A DNA stretch of 64,000 nt, taken from assembly GCF_004769405.1 (NCBI RefSeq), contig NZ_RQES01000019.1:434001-498000 (forward strand), read 5' to 3'. The stretch is from Leptospira selangorensis (GTDB taxonomy: Bacteria; Spirochaetota; Leptospiria; Leptospirales; Leptospiraceae). Positions 18,838-27,640 of the stretch are shown piece after piece. The stretch's first letter is position 1; every line of letters begins with the position of its first letter. Below the pieces are notes generated by a model. It saw nothing but the letters and a program-made list of their open reading frames with translations. It was not told where the DNA came from and searched no databases. The position numbers were made by a program, and so were the translations under genes.

Positions 18838-20490
18838 TTACATTTCTGCTGTTTCGTTCTCTTCTATAATGGACCAAGCGCCGGTAATCTTATTCAATTT
18901 GTATTTATAAGTTAGCTGCTTTCCACAGGTACTTATACTTCTGCTTAGATTACGGGTCCTTAATACTGTTCCGTTCAACTTTAGTTCTAGATCCAAAGCG
19001 GTTCCGAAACAATTCGTGTTATATAACTCCACGGTGAATTCATGCTCCGAACCAACGCTCATTGCATTGTTCAGATTGATCTCAGGTCCAGTATAAACAT
19101 CCGCTTCCGGATTTGTTGAGAAGAACTCTTGTCCGTCCATTAGGAAACGGACTTTATCATCCACTTTCCCTAGTTTTGCAGTGAATACCTGAGGATTTTC
19201 AGAATAAGTCGCCTCACAATCTCTTTGGTCATACACTGTAGTATAACTCATCTTAGCAACAGATCTGTCTTTCAGATAATTTAAAGTATAAGCGATTGGA
19301 ACTCCAGGGTTAGCAGCCGAATAATTTGCAGCTTCAGGATTTGCTAAGAAATTTCGGATCGCTTGGTACATACTTCCTGGACTAGCCGAGTCGGCAGCGC
19401 TAATTGGAGCCAGAGCCAGACCTGCATTTCCACCTCTTACGAAGTAAGAAATTCTGGTCCTGTCTAAGATCTGCTCGTGAGTTACTGAAACTTCTCCGCC
19501 GATCGGAGGAACTGGAGAAACTGCGGAAAGAATTCCAGGATCCCAAGCAACTTCTAATGCTGTTTTAACTTGGAGTGCAGTATATTCTGATTCCAAAAGG
19601 AAATAAACCGCTCTTCCGTAAGATACTTTAGAAACATATAATGGAGGATTATTTGCCTCGATCTGTCCTTCAGGATCTTGGAAATTAGCTCCGTCTCTGA
19701 AAACCGATGTGGAAAGTGTAGGATCTTCGAAGTTTACGTCATAAAACTTCTGAGTGAACTTCATCAAGATATAGTTCTTTTTACCCAGATTGTCGATTCC
19801 TAAGCTTACTTTCAGGCCAACATCGGAGAAACGAGCATCCAATCCAAGATTGAATAATAGATGATTTTCGTTATAAACTTGCTCAACGCTAAAAGAAGCG
19901 TCCGCTGCAGTTCCTACCACATCTGTGGATAGAATATCGTGGATCCCTTGTTGGATATTGGATGCGCTTACCTGAGGTAATTCCTTGGAGTAAACCGCAT
20001 TCGGAGAAAGTTTTAAACCGGTTAGGAAAATTTTACCGCCTGCTCTTGGAATGGTAACTGGAGTATAACCTCCCGCTTCCAAAAACTTACCTTGTAATAC
20101 TGCGCCCGGATAAATTACCTCGGAGCCTTGGTTCAGAATTGCTCTGTCAACAAGACTTCTTATCTCGGAAGCTCCCCACTTAGTAGTGGTACAAGCATAA
20201 TGACCGGTCTTAGAATCCGGAACCGGGATACCCGCAGGAAAAGGTGTAATCGCTTCTTTGCTGGAGGAGGAAAGAGCCTTACCAAACGAAGGTTCTGTAT
20301 ATAAATCGCCTGAGCCTGCAATTTTAAGAGCTCCAGGACCTGTTTCTTCTATTTGTTTAGAAGTGCCTGAGCCTGCTAAAAAGCCTAATAAACCGCTTAA
20401 GTTGGATTGATTTGGGGAACAACTCGCTAAATATCCTGCGGTTAAAACCACAGCGACAGACGGTTTGATCCAATTTTTCACTATATTCAT
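18838..20490 (-). CDS. Cholesterol-dependent-cytolysin-like lipoprotein lacking the undecapeptide
   Basis: Predicted outer-surface or outer-membrane lipoprotein of 550 residues. The signal peptide ends in LASC (Cys24), a spirochete-type lipobox. The central part resembles domains 1-3 of thiol-activated cytolysins (CDC family). Seen: SEVIYPGAVLQGK at about residues 123-135, FTQKFYDVNFEDP near 245-257 (FKQIYYTVSVDxP in CDCs), PPLYVSKVSYGRAVYFLLES near 282-301, a Gly-Gly pair in YFVRGGNA (353-354), and NPGVPIAYTLNYLKDRSVA near 394-412. The last about 120 residues are beta-rich but do not contain the CDC tryptophan-rich undecapeptide, and I see no clear domain 4. So the pore-forming machinery may be present while cholesterol recognition is not. 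It is monocistronic, with its own terminator. The family match is by eye; function is inference. Confidence 0.75.
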   Translation of the reverse strand: MNIVKNWIKPSVAVVLTAGYLASCSPNQSNLSGLLGFLAGSGTSKQIEETGPGALKIAGSGDLYTEPSFGKALSSSSKEAITPFPAGIPVPDSKTGHYACTTTKWGASEIRSLVDRAILNQGSEVIYPGAVLQGKFLEAGGYTPVTIPRAGGKIFLTGLKLSPNAVYSKELPQVSASNIQQGIHDILSTDVVGTAADASFSVEQVYNENHLLFNLGLDARFSDVGLKVSLGIDNLGKKNYILMKFTQKFYDVNFEDPTLSTSVFRDGANFQDPEGQIEANNPPLYVSKVSYGRAVYFLLESEYTALQVKTALEVAWDPGILSAVSPVPPIGGEVSVTHEQILDRTRISYFVRGGNAGLALAPISAADSASPGSMYQAIRNFLANPEAANYSAANPGVPIAYTLNYLKDRSVAKMSYTTVYDQRDCEATYSENPQVFTAKLGKVDDKVRFLMDGQEFFSTNPEADVYTGPEINLNNAMSVGSEHEFTVELYNTNCFGTALDLELKLNGTVLRTRNLSRSISTCGKQLTYKYKLNKITGAWSIIEENETAEM

Positions 20491-20730
20491 CTTTCAAAAT
20501 ACCCTGTTTCTATTTCAGTGCCTACAGATTTATCTGCCCAAATTATTGTAGCAAGCGCTAAAATGAAATTATGATATTTTTATTTATTATTAAAACATAA
20601 TATATAAGAAGAATGAAAAACGAGATGTAAGTCTTCTTGATATAAAGTAAGAGATGGCTGAAAATATAAGTAGGATTTAAGCGCTTATTTTTGTAAGGTT
20701 TTTCAGTGAGAATTCGAGAGAGGAGAGGAA
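20491..20730. other. AT-rich intergenic region upstream of the cytolysin-like gene
   Basis: About 240 bases, with fbp and its terminator to the right. The core (about 20560-20620) is very AT-rich and probably holds the promoter of the minus-strand lipoprotein gene. I could not pick a convincing -35/-10 pair and see no coding potential or RNA gene. Confidence 0.4.
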
Positions 20731-20771
20731 TAAGAAAAGTAGAAGGTCGGCTGGTTAAGGACCTTCTACTT
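20731..20771 (-). terminator. Rho-independent terminator of fbp
   Basis: A perfect 12-bp inverted repeat, AAGTAGAAGGTC (20737-20748) and GACCTTCTACTT (20760-20771), with an 11-base loop. Read on the minus strand it lies 11 bases after the fbp stop and runs into TTTTCTTATT, as expected for an intrinsic terminator. Confidence 0.88.
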
Positions 20772-20782
20772 GCAAAAGTATA

Positions 20783-21805
20783 TTATTTTTTTATAAAGGT
20801 AAGGAAATGTTCCACTTCTTTTTTGGAACCTACAACGAAGGTTGTTCTTTCGTGTAGTTCTTCCGGTTCTAAGTCCAGGATCCTTTTTCCTTCTACAGTA
20901 ACTGCCATTCCACCCGCTTGTTCTGCGATCAGAGCCATAGGAGCTACTTCATATAAAAGTCTCAATTTTCCTTTCGGATATTTAGAGGATTTTGTATCGT
21001 TCGGATATAGGAAGATCCCGCCTTTCAAAAGGTTTCTGTGGAAGTCCGCTACAAGAGAACCGATATAACGTAAGGATTGAGGTTTACGTCCGCCTTCGAT
21101 TGACTTAATGTTTCGGATATAATTTTTCACTTCATCCGACCAATAGTCATAGTTACCTTCGTTAATGGAATAGATCCCACCTGACTCGGGCATTTTCATT
21201 TCCGGATGTGAAAGTATAAATTCTCCGCAAGAAGGATCTAATGTAAAACCCGAGACTCCTTTTCCAACACAAAGAACAAGCATAGTAGAAGATCCGTAAA
21301 CGATATATCCAGCTGCTCTTTGTTTAGATCCTTTTTGCAAAAGATCTTCTTTGGTTCCAGGAGTTCCTTGAGGAGAAATTCTCAAATGAACTGAAAAAAT
21401 AGTACCGATGGAAACGTTAGCATCAATATTGGAAGAACCATCCAAAGGATCTATAGCGATAGTATATTTACCAATCTTGTATCCTGTTGGGATTGTGATG
21501 ATATCTTCCTGTTCTTCGCTTCCCATCACACATAAGTGTCCGCAACGGGTGAGAGTATGAGTAAAAATTTTGTCCGCGTATTCGTCCAGTTTCATGACTG
21601 TTTCGCCCTGGACATTCGTTTGGTCCGTTGCCCCTAAGATATTTTCTAAAAGACCCGCTTTTCGTACTTCTCTAGAAACAACTTTGGCAGCGTATACGAG
21701 ATGGCTCATGAGTGCAGTAAAATCCCCTGTTGCTTGGGGAAGTTTGAGTTGTTCCTCGATCAAATATTGGGAAAGACTCATTAATTGGGTAGGGTGGGCG
21801 CTCAC
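20783..21805 (-). CDS. fbp: Fructose-1,6-bisphosphatase, class I
   Basis: Gluconeogenic phosphatase that hydrolyses fructose 1,6-bisphosphate to fructose 6-phosphate; cytoplasmic and Mg2+-dependent. The metal-binding motif IDPLDGSSNIDANVSIGT is near residue 116, with GSEEQEDI near 95 and the sugar-phosphate site RYIGSLVADFHRNLLKGG near 245. Length 340 is typical. The gene is flanked on the 3' side by a strong terminator. This fits an organism living on fatty acids and glycerol, as leptospires do. Confidence 0.95.
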   Translation of the reverse strand: MSAHPTQLMSLSQYLIEEQLKLPQATGDFTALMSHLVYAAKVVSREVRKAGLLENILGATDQTNVQGETVMKLDEYADKIFTHTLTRCGHLCVMGSEEQEDIITIPTGYKIGKYTIAIDPLDGSSNIDANVSIGTIFSVHLRISPQGTPGTKEDLLQKGSKQRAAGYIVYGSSTMLVLCVGKGVSGFTLDPSCGEFILSHPEMKMPESGGIYSINEGNYDYWSDEVKNYIRNIKSIEGGRKPQSLRYIGSLVADFHRNLLKGGIFLYPNDTKSSKYPKGKLRLLYEVAPMALIAEQAGGMAVTVEGKRILDLEPEELHERTTFVVGSKKEVEHFLTFIKK

Positions 21806-21922
21806 GGCGGTTTCTCCTTTTTGCTTTTTAGCTCTACCGGATATAAAATCGCTCCTGGGCAGGTTGACAAGCCTGAAAAAGTTGGTTTTTAGATGGGTAT
21901 CCGGTCGATATCTCTATAAGAG

Positions 21923-22345
21923 ATGGAAACAGCGAATCAGAAGCAGCCTATCCCGGATGTGTTCGAAGAATTTACGAACCAGTTCTTACGTGATGTTAAA
22001 AATTCACTTAGCACTGAAATGGTTTTGACCCATTTTTATTTCCAGGATCTTTCCCAGTATTTCAAATTATTGGGAGAACAAAAGTCAGGGGAAATTTTAG
22101 AAGAATTAAAATCGGTCATCCAAGCCCATCTTCGCCCTTACGATAAATTGTACGTTTTAAATTCCAGGTCCTTCTTAACATTCTGTCCTGATTGTAGATT
22201 AGATATCGTAAAAAGTAGATTCGATGAAGTCATTTTCCAGGTGAACCATCTCATCATCGACTATGAGATTAAATTTCTCGAATTCACTGAACCTTTAGAT
22301 TCATTCCAGCCTGTTTACGAAAAACTTCTGAAAGCCCATTTCTAA
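21923..22345 (+). CDS. Small protein with a degenerate GGDEF-like fold
   Basis: Not assigned to a named family. The 140 residues show the order of a diguanylate cyclase domain: a strand with HFYFQDLSQYFKLLGEQ (about 37-53), a helix EILEELKSVIQAHLRPYD (58-74) and a strand-turn-strand KLYVLNSRSFLTFCPD (75-90). In GGDEF proteins the last part would read R-x-G-G-D-E-F; here the turn is NSRSF, so catalysis is very unlikely. It may bind a partner or a nucleotide, or just share the fold. No output domain is present. It is divergent from fbp across 117 bases; a small gene follows after 63 bases on the same strand. Confidence 0.5.
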   Translation: METANQKQPIPDVFEEFTNQFLRDVKNSLSTEMVLTHFYFQDLSQYFKLLGEQKSGEILEELKSVIQAHLRPYDKLYVLNSRSFLTFCPDCRLDIVKSRFDEVIFQVNHLIIDYEIKFLEFTEPLDSFQPVYEKLLKAHF

Positions 22346-22408
22346 AAAAAAAACTCTCTCTTGAAAATGAACGGTTGTACCGTAAATTGAAACGTATTGG
22401 GGGAGAAG

Positions 22409-22624
22409 ATGAAAGACAGGGCGAAACAATTTAAGGCAACCTTGGAACGTTATATTAATTACCGTGGAATAGATATCATCCTAACCCTAAAAGATGGAAC
22501 CGTGATCGAGCTGGATAAAAATAGAAAAATGAACGGCGACGTGGTGATTAAAAACGGTGATTTCGGAATAGAAGCGGAAATTGAAATTTCTTCCATCCAA
22601 AAAGCGGATTTTTTTGCAGCTTAA
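22409..22624 (+). CDS. Small hypothetical protein (71 residues), possible Sm-like beta fold
   Basis: Not recognised. After a basic helix (MKDRAKQFKATLERYINYRG) comes a compact beta-strand region: IDIILTLKDGTVIELDKN, GDVVIKNGDFGIEAEIEI, SSIQKADFF. The succession of strands with LKDG and a final I-S-S-I-Q strand recalls Sm-like barrels, but the match is weak and could be chance. I chose the ATG at 22409 over a TTG at 22397 because GGGGGAG lies 4-5 bases upstream. It follows the GGDEF-like gene and could be cotranscribed. Confidence 0.6.
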   Translation: MKDRAKQFKATLERYINYRGIDIILTLKDGTVIELDKNRKMNGDVVIKNGDFGIEAEIEISSIQKADFFAA

Positions 22625-22692
22625 ACCGATCTTTAGTTCTTGTCCGACCTAATTTTCTAGATTACAATTCTTCTCCGCGAGCGGGAGGAATT

Positions 22693-23157
22693 ATGGAAGC
22701 AATAGGATTGGTCTTCGTGGCCGGTTTTGTCGGAACCATTTGTATGTCTCTTTCCATGTGGTCCATTCACTATGCAGGATCTGTAAATGCAGATATGATC
22801 CGTGCCGTAGGGAGTTTTTTCACAAAGGATATGAGTAGGGCCCTGGTTCCAGGGATAATCACTCATATTATCGTTGGGCTTATTTTTGCATTTCCATATG
22901 CTTTCCTGATCAGCCTGGCTCCCCATATTTTGATCGCTTCTATTGTGACAGGAGGGGCGGTAGGATTCTTCCATGGATATTTGGTAGGTTTCCTTCTGGT
23001 TGTATTGGTAGCGAGAAATCACCCAATGGAACAATTTAGAGAAGCAGGGATCAGCGTAGCAGCTGCTCACGTTTTCGGGCATTTGATTTACGGAGTGGGA
23101 ATCGGAGTCATACTTGGTTTATACGGGTATAACTGGACCTCCATTTTGACCATGTAA
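22693..23157 (+). CDS. Hypothetical integral membrane protein
   Basis: Not recognised. The 154 residues form four predicted transmembrane segments: about 3-22, 54-75, 80-106 and 118-145. Small residues (Gly/Ala) are frequent in the helices, and there are histidines in or near helices (IHYAGS, GFFHGY, AAHVFGH). No enzymatic motif is seen. The ribosome-binding site is GGGAGG at 22681-22686. Its stop codon lies inside the left arm of an inverted repeat that precedes the rpsU operon. Confidence 0.7.
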   Translation: MEAIGLVFVAGFVGTICMSLSMWSIHYAGSVNADMIRAVGSFFTKDMSRALVPGIITHIIVGLIFAFPYAFLISLAPHILIASIVTGGAVGFFHGYLVGFLLVVLVARNHPMEQFREAGISVAAAHVFGHLIYGVGIGVILGLYGYNWTSILTM

Positions 23158-23210
23158 GGTCATTTTGGGGTTTTCTAGGTTTTGAGCCTGAAAATCGGCC
23201 AAATGACCTT
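23156..23210 (+). promoter_or_regulatory. Long inverted repeat upstream of the rpsU operon
   Basis: AAGGTCATTT (23156-23165) and AAATGACCTT (23201-23210) are perfect 10-bp arms separated by 35 bases; TGG/CCA next to them adds pairing with a one-base bulge. The left arm overlaps the preceding stop codon. No T tract follows the right arm, so this is not a standard terminator. It may be a regulator-binding site, part of a leader RNA, or a weak terminator. The 148 bases from there to the rpsU start contain further short GC-rich stems (GGGG/CCCC near 23246-23261) and no coding region. Confidence 0.45.
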
Positions 23211-23358
23211 GACTTCCAACCCGGTCAACAGAAATTAGTAAATACGGGGTACTTTGTCCCCAGACTCCGGACCTCTGTTCTTTTCAGTGGTCGGTATCGT
23301 TTTTTTGCGATATTGTTTATCCGGTCCTAAAACAATCCAAACAGGAGAACTCCACCGA

Positions 23359-23568
23359 ATGGTAGGAATCATTGTAAAGGAAGGCGAGTCCATCGAATCC
23401 GCTCTCAAACGTTTTAAGAGAGATTGCGCTAACGCCGGAATCATGAGCGAGATCAAAAGACGTGAATTCTACGAAAAGCCTAGTATCAAAAAGAAAAAGG
23501 CTCTAGAATCCGCAAAACGCAAATTAGAAAAGAAAAAACGTCTCTTCTCCCGTAAAGACCGCGGTTAA
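23359..23568 (+). CDS. rpsU: 30S ribosomal protein S21
   Basis: Small basic protein of the 30S subunit, important for base pairing of the mRNA Shine-Dalgarno region. MVGIIVKEGESIESALKRFK starts the 69-residue protein, and the C-terminal part is a lysine/arginine-rich helix (KKKKALESAKRKLEKKKRLF). The frame is open further upstream, but the ATG at 23359 is the family start, with AGGAG at 23343-23347. It is the first gene of the rpsU-yqeY-dnaG-rpoD operon. Confidence 0.95.
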   Translation: MVGIIVKEGESIESALKRFKRDCANAGIMSEIKRREFYEKPSIKKKKALESAKRKLEKKKRLFSRKDRG

Positions 23569-23606
23569 TCCCCGGTCTTAGGTTCCTAAGAGATAGGGGA
23601 ACGGGC

Positions 23607-24056
23607 ATGTCCCTGCAATTAAAAATTAATACCGACCTGAAAGAGGCCATGAAAGCAAAACAGGAGCCTCTTCTCTCCACCTTACGCCTACTCAAGGCTG
23701 ATATCCAATACGAGCTTACGAAAAACGGAGCCCAGGAATTGAGCGATGAACAAGTCATCGTATTGATTAAACGTGGGTATGTAAAACGTACTGATGCAAT
23801 CCAGATGTACGAAAAAGCAAATCGTAATGATCTCGCGGAAAAAGAAAAGGGTGAGGCTGAAGTCTTAAAATCATATCTTCCACCTGATGTGCCTGAAGAT
23901 CAAATCATCGCCGCTGTAGAAAAATTCGTCATAGAACTCGGAGCTTCCGGACCCAAAGACATAGGAAAGGTTATGGGAAAAGTTATGGCTGAGTTTAAAG
24001 GCGCGAACATAGACGGATCAAAGGTTTCTGCGATCGTAAAATCTAAACTTTCCTAA
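23607..24056 (+). CDS. yqeY: GatB/YqeY domain protein
   Basis: A protein of 149 residues related to the C-terminal tail domain of GatB, the tRNA-dependent amidotransferase subunit. Seen: LKEAMKAKQEPLLSTLRLLKADIQ near residue 9, helical middle part ending EVLKSYLPPDVPEDQI, and GPKDIGKVMGKVMAEFKGANIDG near 120, the YqeY hallmark. The exact function is unknown; tRNA binding is likely. It lies between rpsU and dnaG, a common arrangement of this operon. Confidence 0.92.
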   Translation: MSLQLKINTDLKEAMKAKQEPLLSTLRLLKADIQYELTKNGAQELSDEQVIVLIKRGYVKRTDAIQMYEKANRNDLAEKEKGEAEVLKSYLPPDVPEDQIIAAVEKFVIELGASGPKDIGKVMGKVMAEFKGANIDGSKVSAIVKSKLS

Positions 24057-24067
24057 GCAGGCTAACC

Positions 24068-25858
24068 TTGCAGTTCCAAAGGGAATTTATCGACCGTATT
24101 CGTAGGGAAGTTCCCATCGAAAGTTTTATCAGTCGATTTGTACCCTTACAAAAAAGAGGGAGAAACATGGTGGGCCTATGTCCATTCCACCAAGAAAAAT
24201 CTCCTTCTTTTAATGTCTCCGTAGATAAACAATTCTATCATTGTTTCGGATGTAAGGCATCGGGAGATCTATTCCAATTCGTAATGAGTTACGAAAGAGT
24301 GGATTTCCAAAGAGCTAAAGAAATCCTTTCCGAGTATTCCGGCATTCCAATCCAGGAAAAAGCAAAAGAAGAAGTAGAAAGAACTGAACTTCTTTATAAA
24401 GTAAATAAGAAGGCACTTCTATTCTTCCAAGAAAATTTGCGAGGACCGCAAGGTTTGGCAGCAAGGGAATATTTGAATTCTCGAGATCTTGGAGAAGAGA
24501 TCCAAAAATCATTCCAACTTGGATATGCCCCAGGTGGATTTAATCATTTAGCCGGAAAAGTTTTTAATACAAAAGAAGAGATCAGGGCTGCTTTGGAAGT
24601 AGGCCTAATCCGTGAATCCGAAAAAGGTAAAGAACCTTATGATTTTTTCAGGGATCGGATCATGTTCCCTGTTTTCGATCTTTCTGGCAGAGTAATCGCA
24701 TTTTCAGGAAGAATTTTAGGCCCGGGAAAAGAGTCTAAATATGTGAACAGTCCTGCTTCTTCCATATTTGATAAAGGAAGAACGTTTTATCATCTTCACC
24801 AGGCAAAAGAATCCATCCAAAAATCCAGAACCTCAATTTTAGTGGAGGGATATTTGGATGTGATCGGTCTCGTAGATAAGGGCTTAGAAAACACTGTTGC
24901 GTGTATGGGAACCGCTGTGACTGAAAATCATATCCGGACCATGAAGAAATTTTCCGACAAATTCCTCCTGGTTTTGGACGGGGATTCTGCAGGTAGAAAA
25001 GGTGCGTTGCATGCTGCGGAACTTTGCCTGAAAGAAGGACTGGATTGTTTTGTTATACTATTACCGGAAGGAAAGGATCCTTTCGATCTTTCTAAGGAAT
25101 TGAACCGCCAAGAATTGCATAAACTTTTGGAAAACCAAATCCCAGCTTCTTCCTTTGTGGTTGAAGAACTTCTGGATAAAGCGGATTCTCGCGCTCTTCC
25201 GGAAAAGAAAAGAAGGGCATTGGACAATCTGTATCAATTCCTGAAAGGGTTCAATCGGGACTCAGATAAGGAGTTTTTTCTGGGTCTTGGAGCAAGAAGG
25301 CTCGGGATCAGTATGGATGCAGTTTTGCGAGATTATAAGGGTGGAGGAGCCAAGTTTGCCAACCCTAAATCCGATAATAATAAGGATAAATCCGCCAAAC
25401 GTGTATCAGGCCCGAATCCTGCCGAAAAATGTGAAAGAGAGATCATTGCCTTACTCGTGAAGGCTAATCATTTATTCCGTTTTTCCGAAGAATTATCCGG
25501 GTTGGAATTCTTGGACTCTAAAAGTGCGTTTTTATGGGACTTTATATATACGAGATACGCAAGCGAAGAAGAAGTTTCTCCTGCTTCCGTTATTTCATCG
25601 GAGATCCCAAACGAATTTAAGGAATTTATAGCTCCTTTTCTGATCTCAGAAGCGGATATGAGTCCCGAGGATTCCGTGAAGGTGTTCAAAGGATTACTAA
25701 ATCAACAGAAACTTTTCGTGATCGATAAGAGAATGGAAGAGTTGGATTCGGGTTCACCTATGGATGATCCCGAACATTTTACTAAACTGGCATATTATAA
25801 GACCGAGAAAGCAAAATTATTGGAATTTATCCGTAATGAAAACTCGGGCGTAAGATAG
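24068..25858 (+). CDS. dnaG: DNA primase
   Basis: Synthesises RNA primers for DNA replication. The N-terminal zinc-binding domain shows CPFHQEKSPSFNV and FYHCFGCKASGD (about residues 38-66). The Toprim region holds LVEGYLDVIGL near 258 with LVLDGDSAGRKGA near 302, the catalytic acidic residues. A C-terminal helicase-binding domain follows. Length 596 is normal. Translation probably begins at TTG 24068, with GCAGG at 24057-24061 six bases upstream. It lies 11 bases after yqeY and 15 before rpoD, in a single operon. Confidence 0.96.
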   Translation: MQFQREFIDRIRREVPIESFISRFVPLQKRGRNMVGLCPFHQEKSPSFNVSVDKQFYHCFGCKASGDLFQFVMSYERVDFQRAKEILSEYSGIPIQEKAKEEVERTELLYKVNKKALLFFQENLRGPQGLAAREYLNSRDLGEEIQKSFQLGYAPGGFNHLAGKVFNTKEEIRAALEVGLIRESEKGKEPYDFFRDRIMFPVFDLSGRVIAFSGRILGPGKESKYVNSPASSIFDKGRTFYHLHQAKESIQKSRTSILVEGYLDVIGLVDKGLENTVACMGTAVTENHIRTMKKFSDKFLLVLDGDSAGRKGALHAAELCLKEGLDCFVILLPEGKDPFDLSKELNRQELHKLLENQIPASSFVVEELLDKADSRALPEKKRRALDNLYQFLKGFNRDSDKEFFLGLGARRLGISMDAVLRDYKGGGAKFANPKSDNNKDKSAKRVSGPNPAEKCEREIIALLVKANHLFRFSEELSGLEFLDSKSAFLWDFIYTRYASEEEVSPASVISSEIPNEFKEFIAPFLISEADMSPEDSVKVFKGLLNQQKLFVIDKRMEELDSGSPMDDPEHFTKLAYYKTEKAKLLEFIRNENSGVR

Positions 25859-25873
25859 ATAGGGGACCGCAGA

Positions 25874-27640
25874 ATGGAAAATCTACAAAGCATGCCGGAA
25901 GTGCAGAAGATCATCGCGATAGGAAAAGCAAATAGCGAAATTTCCTATGACGAGATCAACGAGATACTTCCGGATAAGATCTTAAACTCAGAGAAGATTG
26001 ACGATGTATTCACACTTCTTCATGAGATGGGAATAGAGATCGTAGAAGAATATACTAGAAAATCTTTAGAGCCGGCTACTTCTATCCTGCCTAAAGATGA
26101 TCCGGCTCTTCCGGTAAAACCTGCTCGCAAAAAGAAGGAAACAGCATCTTCTGCAGGCGGTTCCGAAGACCCGATCCGTTTGTATTTAAAAGAGATCGGA
26201 AAAGTAAATTTGATCTCCGGAGAAACGGAAGTATTTCTCGCTAAAAAGATAGAGAAGGGTGAGAAGATCATAGAAGAGACAATCTTAGGTTCTTCTATCC
26301 TTAGAGCGAACTTCATCAAACTTCTTCCTAAGATCCGTAGTAAAAAGACTAAGGTGTATGATCTTGTTCGAGTAGACAAGATGTACGCGATGAACGCGGA
26401 AGAAGCGAAGAAGTTAGAAGAACTTTTCTTCAAAAACATCTCCGTTATCCAAGAACAAGAAAAAGTTTTACAAGAAGCTCAATCCAGGATCCGCAAATAT
26501 TCCGAGAACTCTAAAAAATACAAAGAGTTCAAAGAGAAAATCGATATTTCGAAAGGTATCATTGATACAGCTGTAAGGGAACTTGGAGTTTCTCAGAAAG
26601 AGATCCAGAAAATTTCCCAAAAGATCAAATCCATGGTCTTCAGGATCAAGGAGATCGATCGTCATTTCTTAAAGATCAAAGCTCAATACGGTTACGACGT
26701 AAAAGATATCAAAGCGTTTAACCGTTTCATCGAGAAGAATGAAAAGTTAGAAGATATCGAAAAGATGATGGGAGTCTCTATCGACGAGGTTCGCGAAGTT
26801 ATCAAGGATATCCGTAACAACGAGCGTAAACTTCGCCGCATGGAACAAGAAGCCGGTTCTTCTGTCCAAGAAATCAAAGACTGGGGCGAAAAGATCATCA
26901 AAGGTGAAAGAGAGATCGCTCAGGCCAAAAAGGAACTTGTAAAAGCAAACCTAAGACTTGTGGTTTCCATCGCGAAACGTTATGCAAACCGAGGAATGCA
27001 TTTCTTCGATTTGATCCAAGAAGGAAATATCGGTCTAATCAAAGCAGTAGATAAATTCGAGTATAAGAAGGGATATAAATTCTCCACTTATGCTACTTGG
27101 TGGATCCGCCAGGCGATTACCCGTGCTATTTCAGACCAAGCAAGAACGATCCGTGTTCCGGTTCACATGATTGAACAAGTGAATAAGGTAATTCGTGAAA
27201 CTCGTTTGTTTGTTCAAGAATTTGGTCGAGATCCTTCCAATGAAGAAATTGCAGAACGTTTAGGCTGGCCTGTTCAAAAAGTAAAAGCAGTTAAGAACGT
27301 TGCTAGAGAGCCAATCTCTCTAGAGATCCCAGTCGGTTCCGAAGAAGATTCTGAACTCGGAGACTTTATCGAGGACAAGGATGTGGAATCTCCGGTGAAC
27401 TCTGCTGCTTCCAGTATCTTGGCAGAACAGATCAGACAGGTCCTTCATACTCTTCCTGCAAGGGAACAGAAAGTGATCCGTATGCGTTTCGGTTTGGATG
27501 ATGGTTATCCTCAAACCTTGGAAGAGGTCGGTTATCAGTTCAAGGTAACCAGAGAAAGGATCCGTCAGATCGAAGCAAAGGCACTTCGAAGACTAAGACA
27601 CCCATCTCGTTCTAAAAAACTGAGAGACTATATCGATTAA
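25874..27640 (+). CDS. rpoD: RNA polymerase primary sigma factor (sigma-70/RpoD)
   Basis: The housekeeping sigma factor. Region 1.1 is in the first about 80 residues ([19 protein letters not shown]), and region 1.2 carries [13 protein letters not shown] near 97. A long non-conserved coiled segment is at about 130-350. Region 2 holds [17 protein letters not shown] near 357, the -10-binding [15 protein letters not shown], then region 3. Region 4 holds [15 protein letters not shown] near 520 and the recognition helix [18 protein letters not shown] near 558, which reads TTGACA-type -35 boxes. ATG is preceded by AGGGGA at 25860-25865. Last gene of the operon; a palindromic repeat follows directly. 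Confidence 0.97.
   Translation: MENLQSMPEVQKIIAIGKANSEISYDEINEILPDKILNSEKIDDVFTLLHEMGIEIVEEYTRKSLEPATSILPKDDPALPVKPARKKKETASSAGGSEDPIRLYLKEIGKVNLISGETEVFLAKKIEKGEKIIEETILGSSILRANFIKLLPKIRSKKTKVYDLVRVDKMYAMNAEEAKKLEELFFKNISVIQEQEKVLQEAQSRIRKYSENSKKYKEFKEKIDISKGIIDTAVRELGVSQKEIQKISQKIKSMVFRIKEIDRHFLKIKAQYGYDVKDIKAFNRFIEKNEKLEDIEKMMGVSIDEVREVIKDIRNNERKLRRMEQEAGSSVQEIKDWGEKIIKGEREIAQAKKELVKANLRLVVSIAKRYANRGMHFFDLIQEGNIGLIKAVDKFEYKKGYKFSTYATWWIRQAITRAISDQARTIRVPVHMIEQVNKVIRETRLFVQEFGRDPSNEEIAERLGWPVQKVKAVKNVAREPISLEIPVGSEEDSELGDFIEDKDVESPVNSAASSILAEQIRQVLHTLPAREQKVIRMRFGLDDGYPQTLEEVGYQFKVTRERIRQIEAKALRRLRHPSRSKKLRDYID

Noticed and set aside
18838..20490. Classical secreted cholesterol-dependent cytolysin
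   Set aside because: The cholesterol-recognition undecapeptide and domain 4 are not seen and a lipobox is present, so a CDC-like label is used instead.
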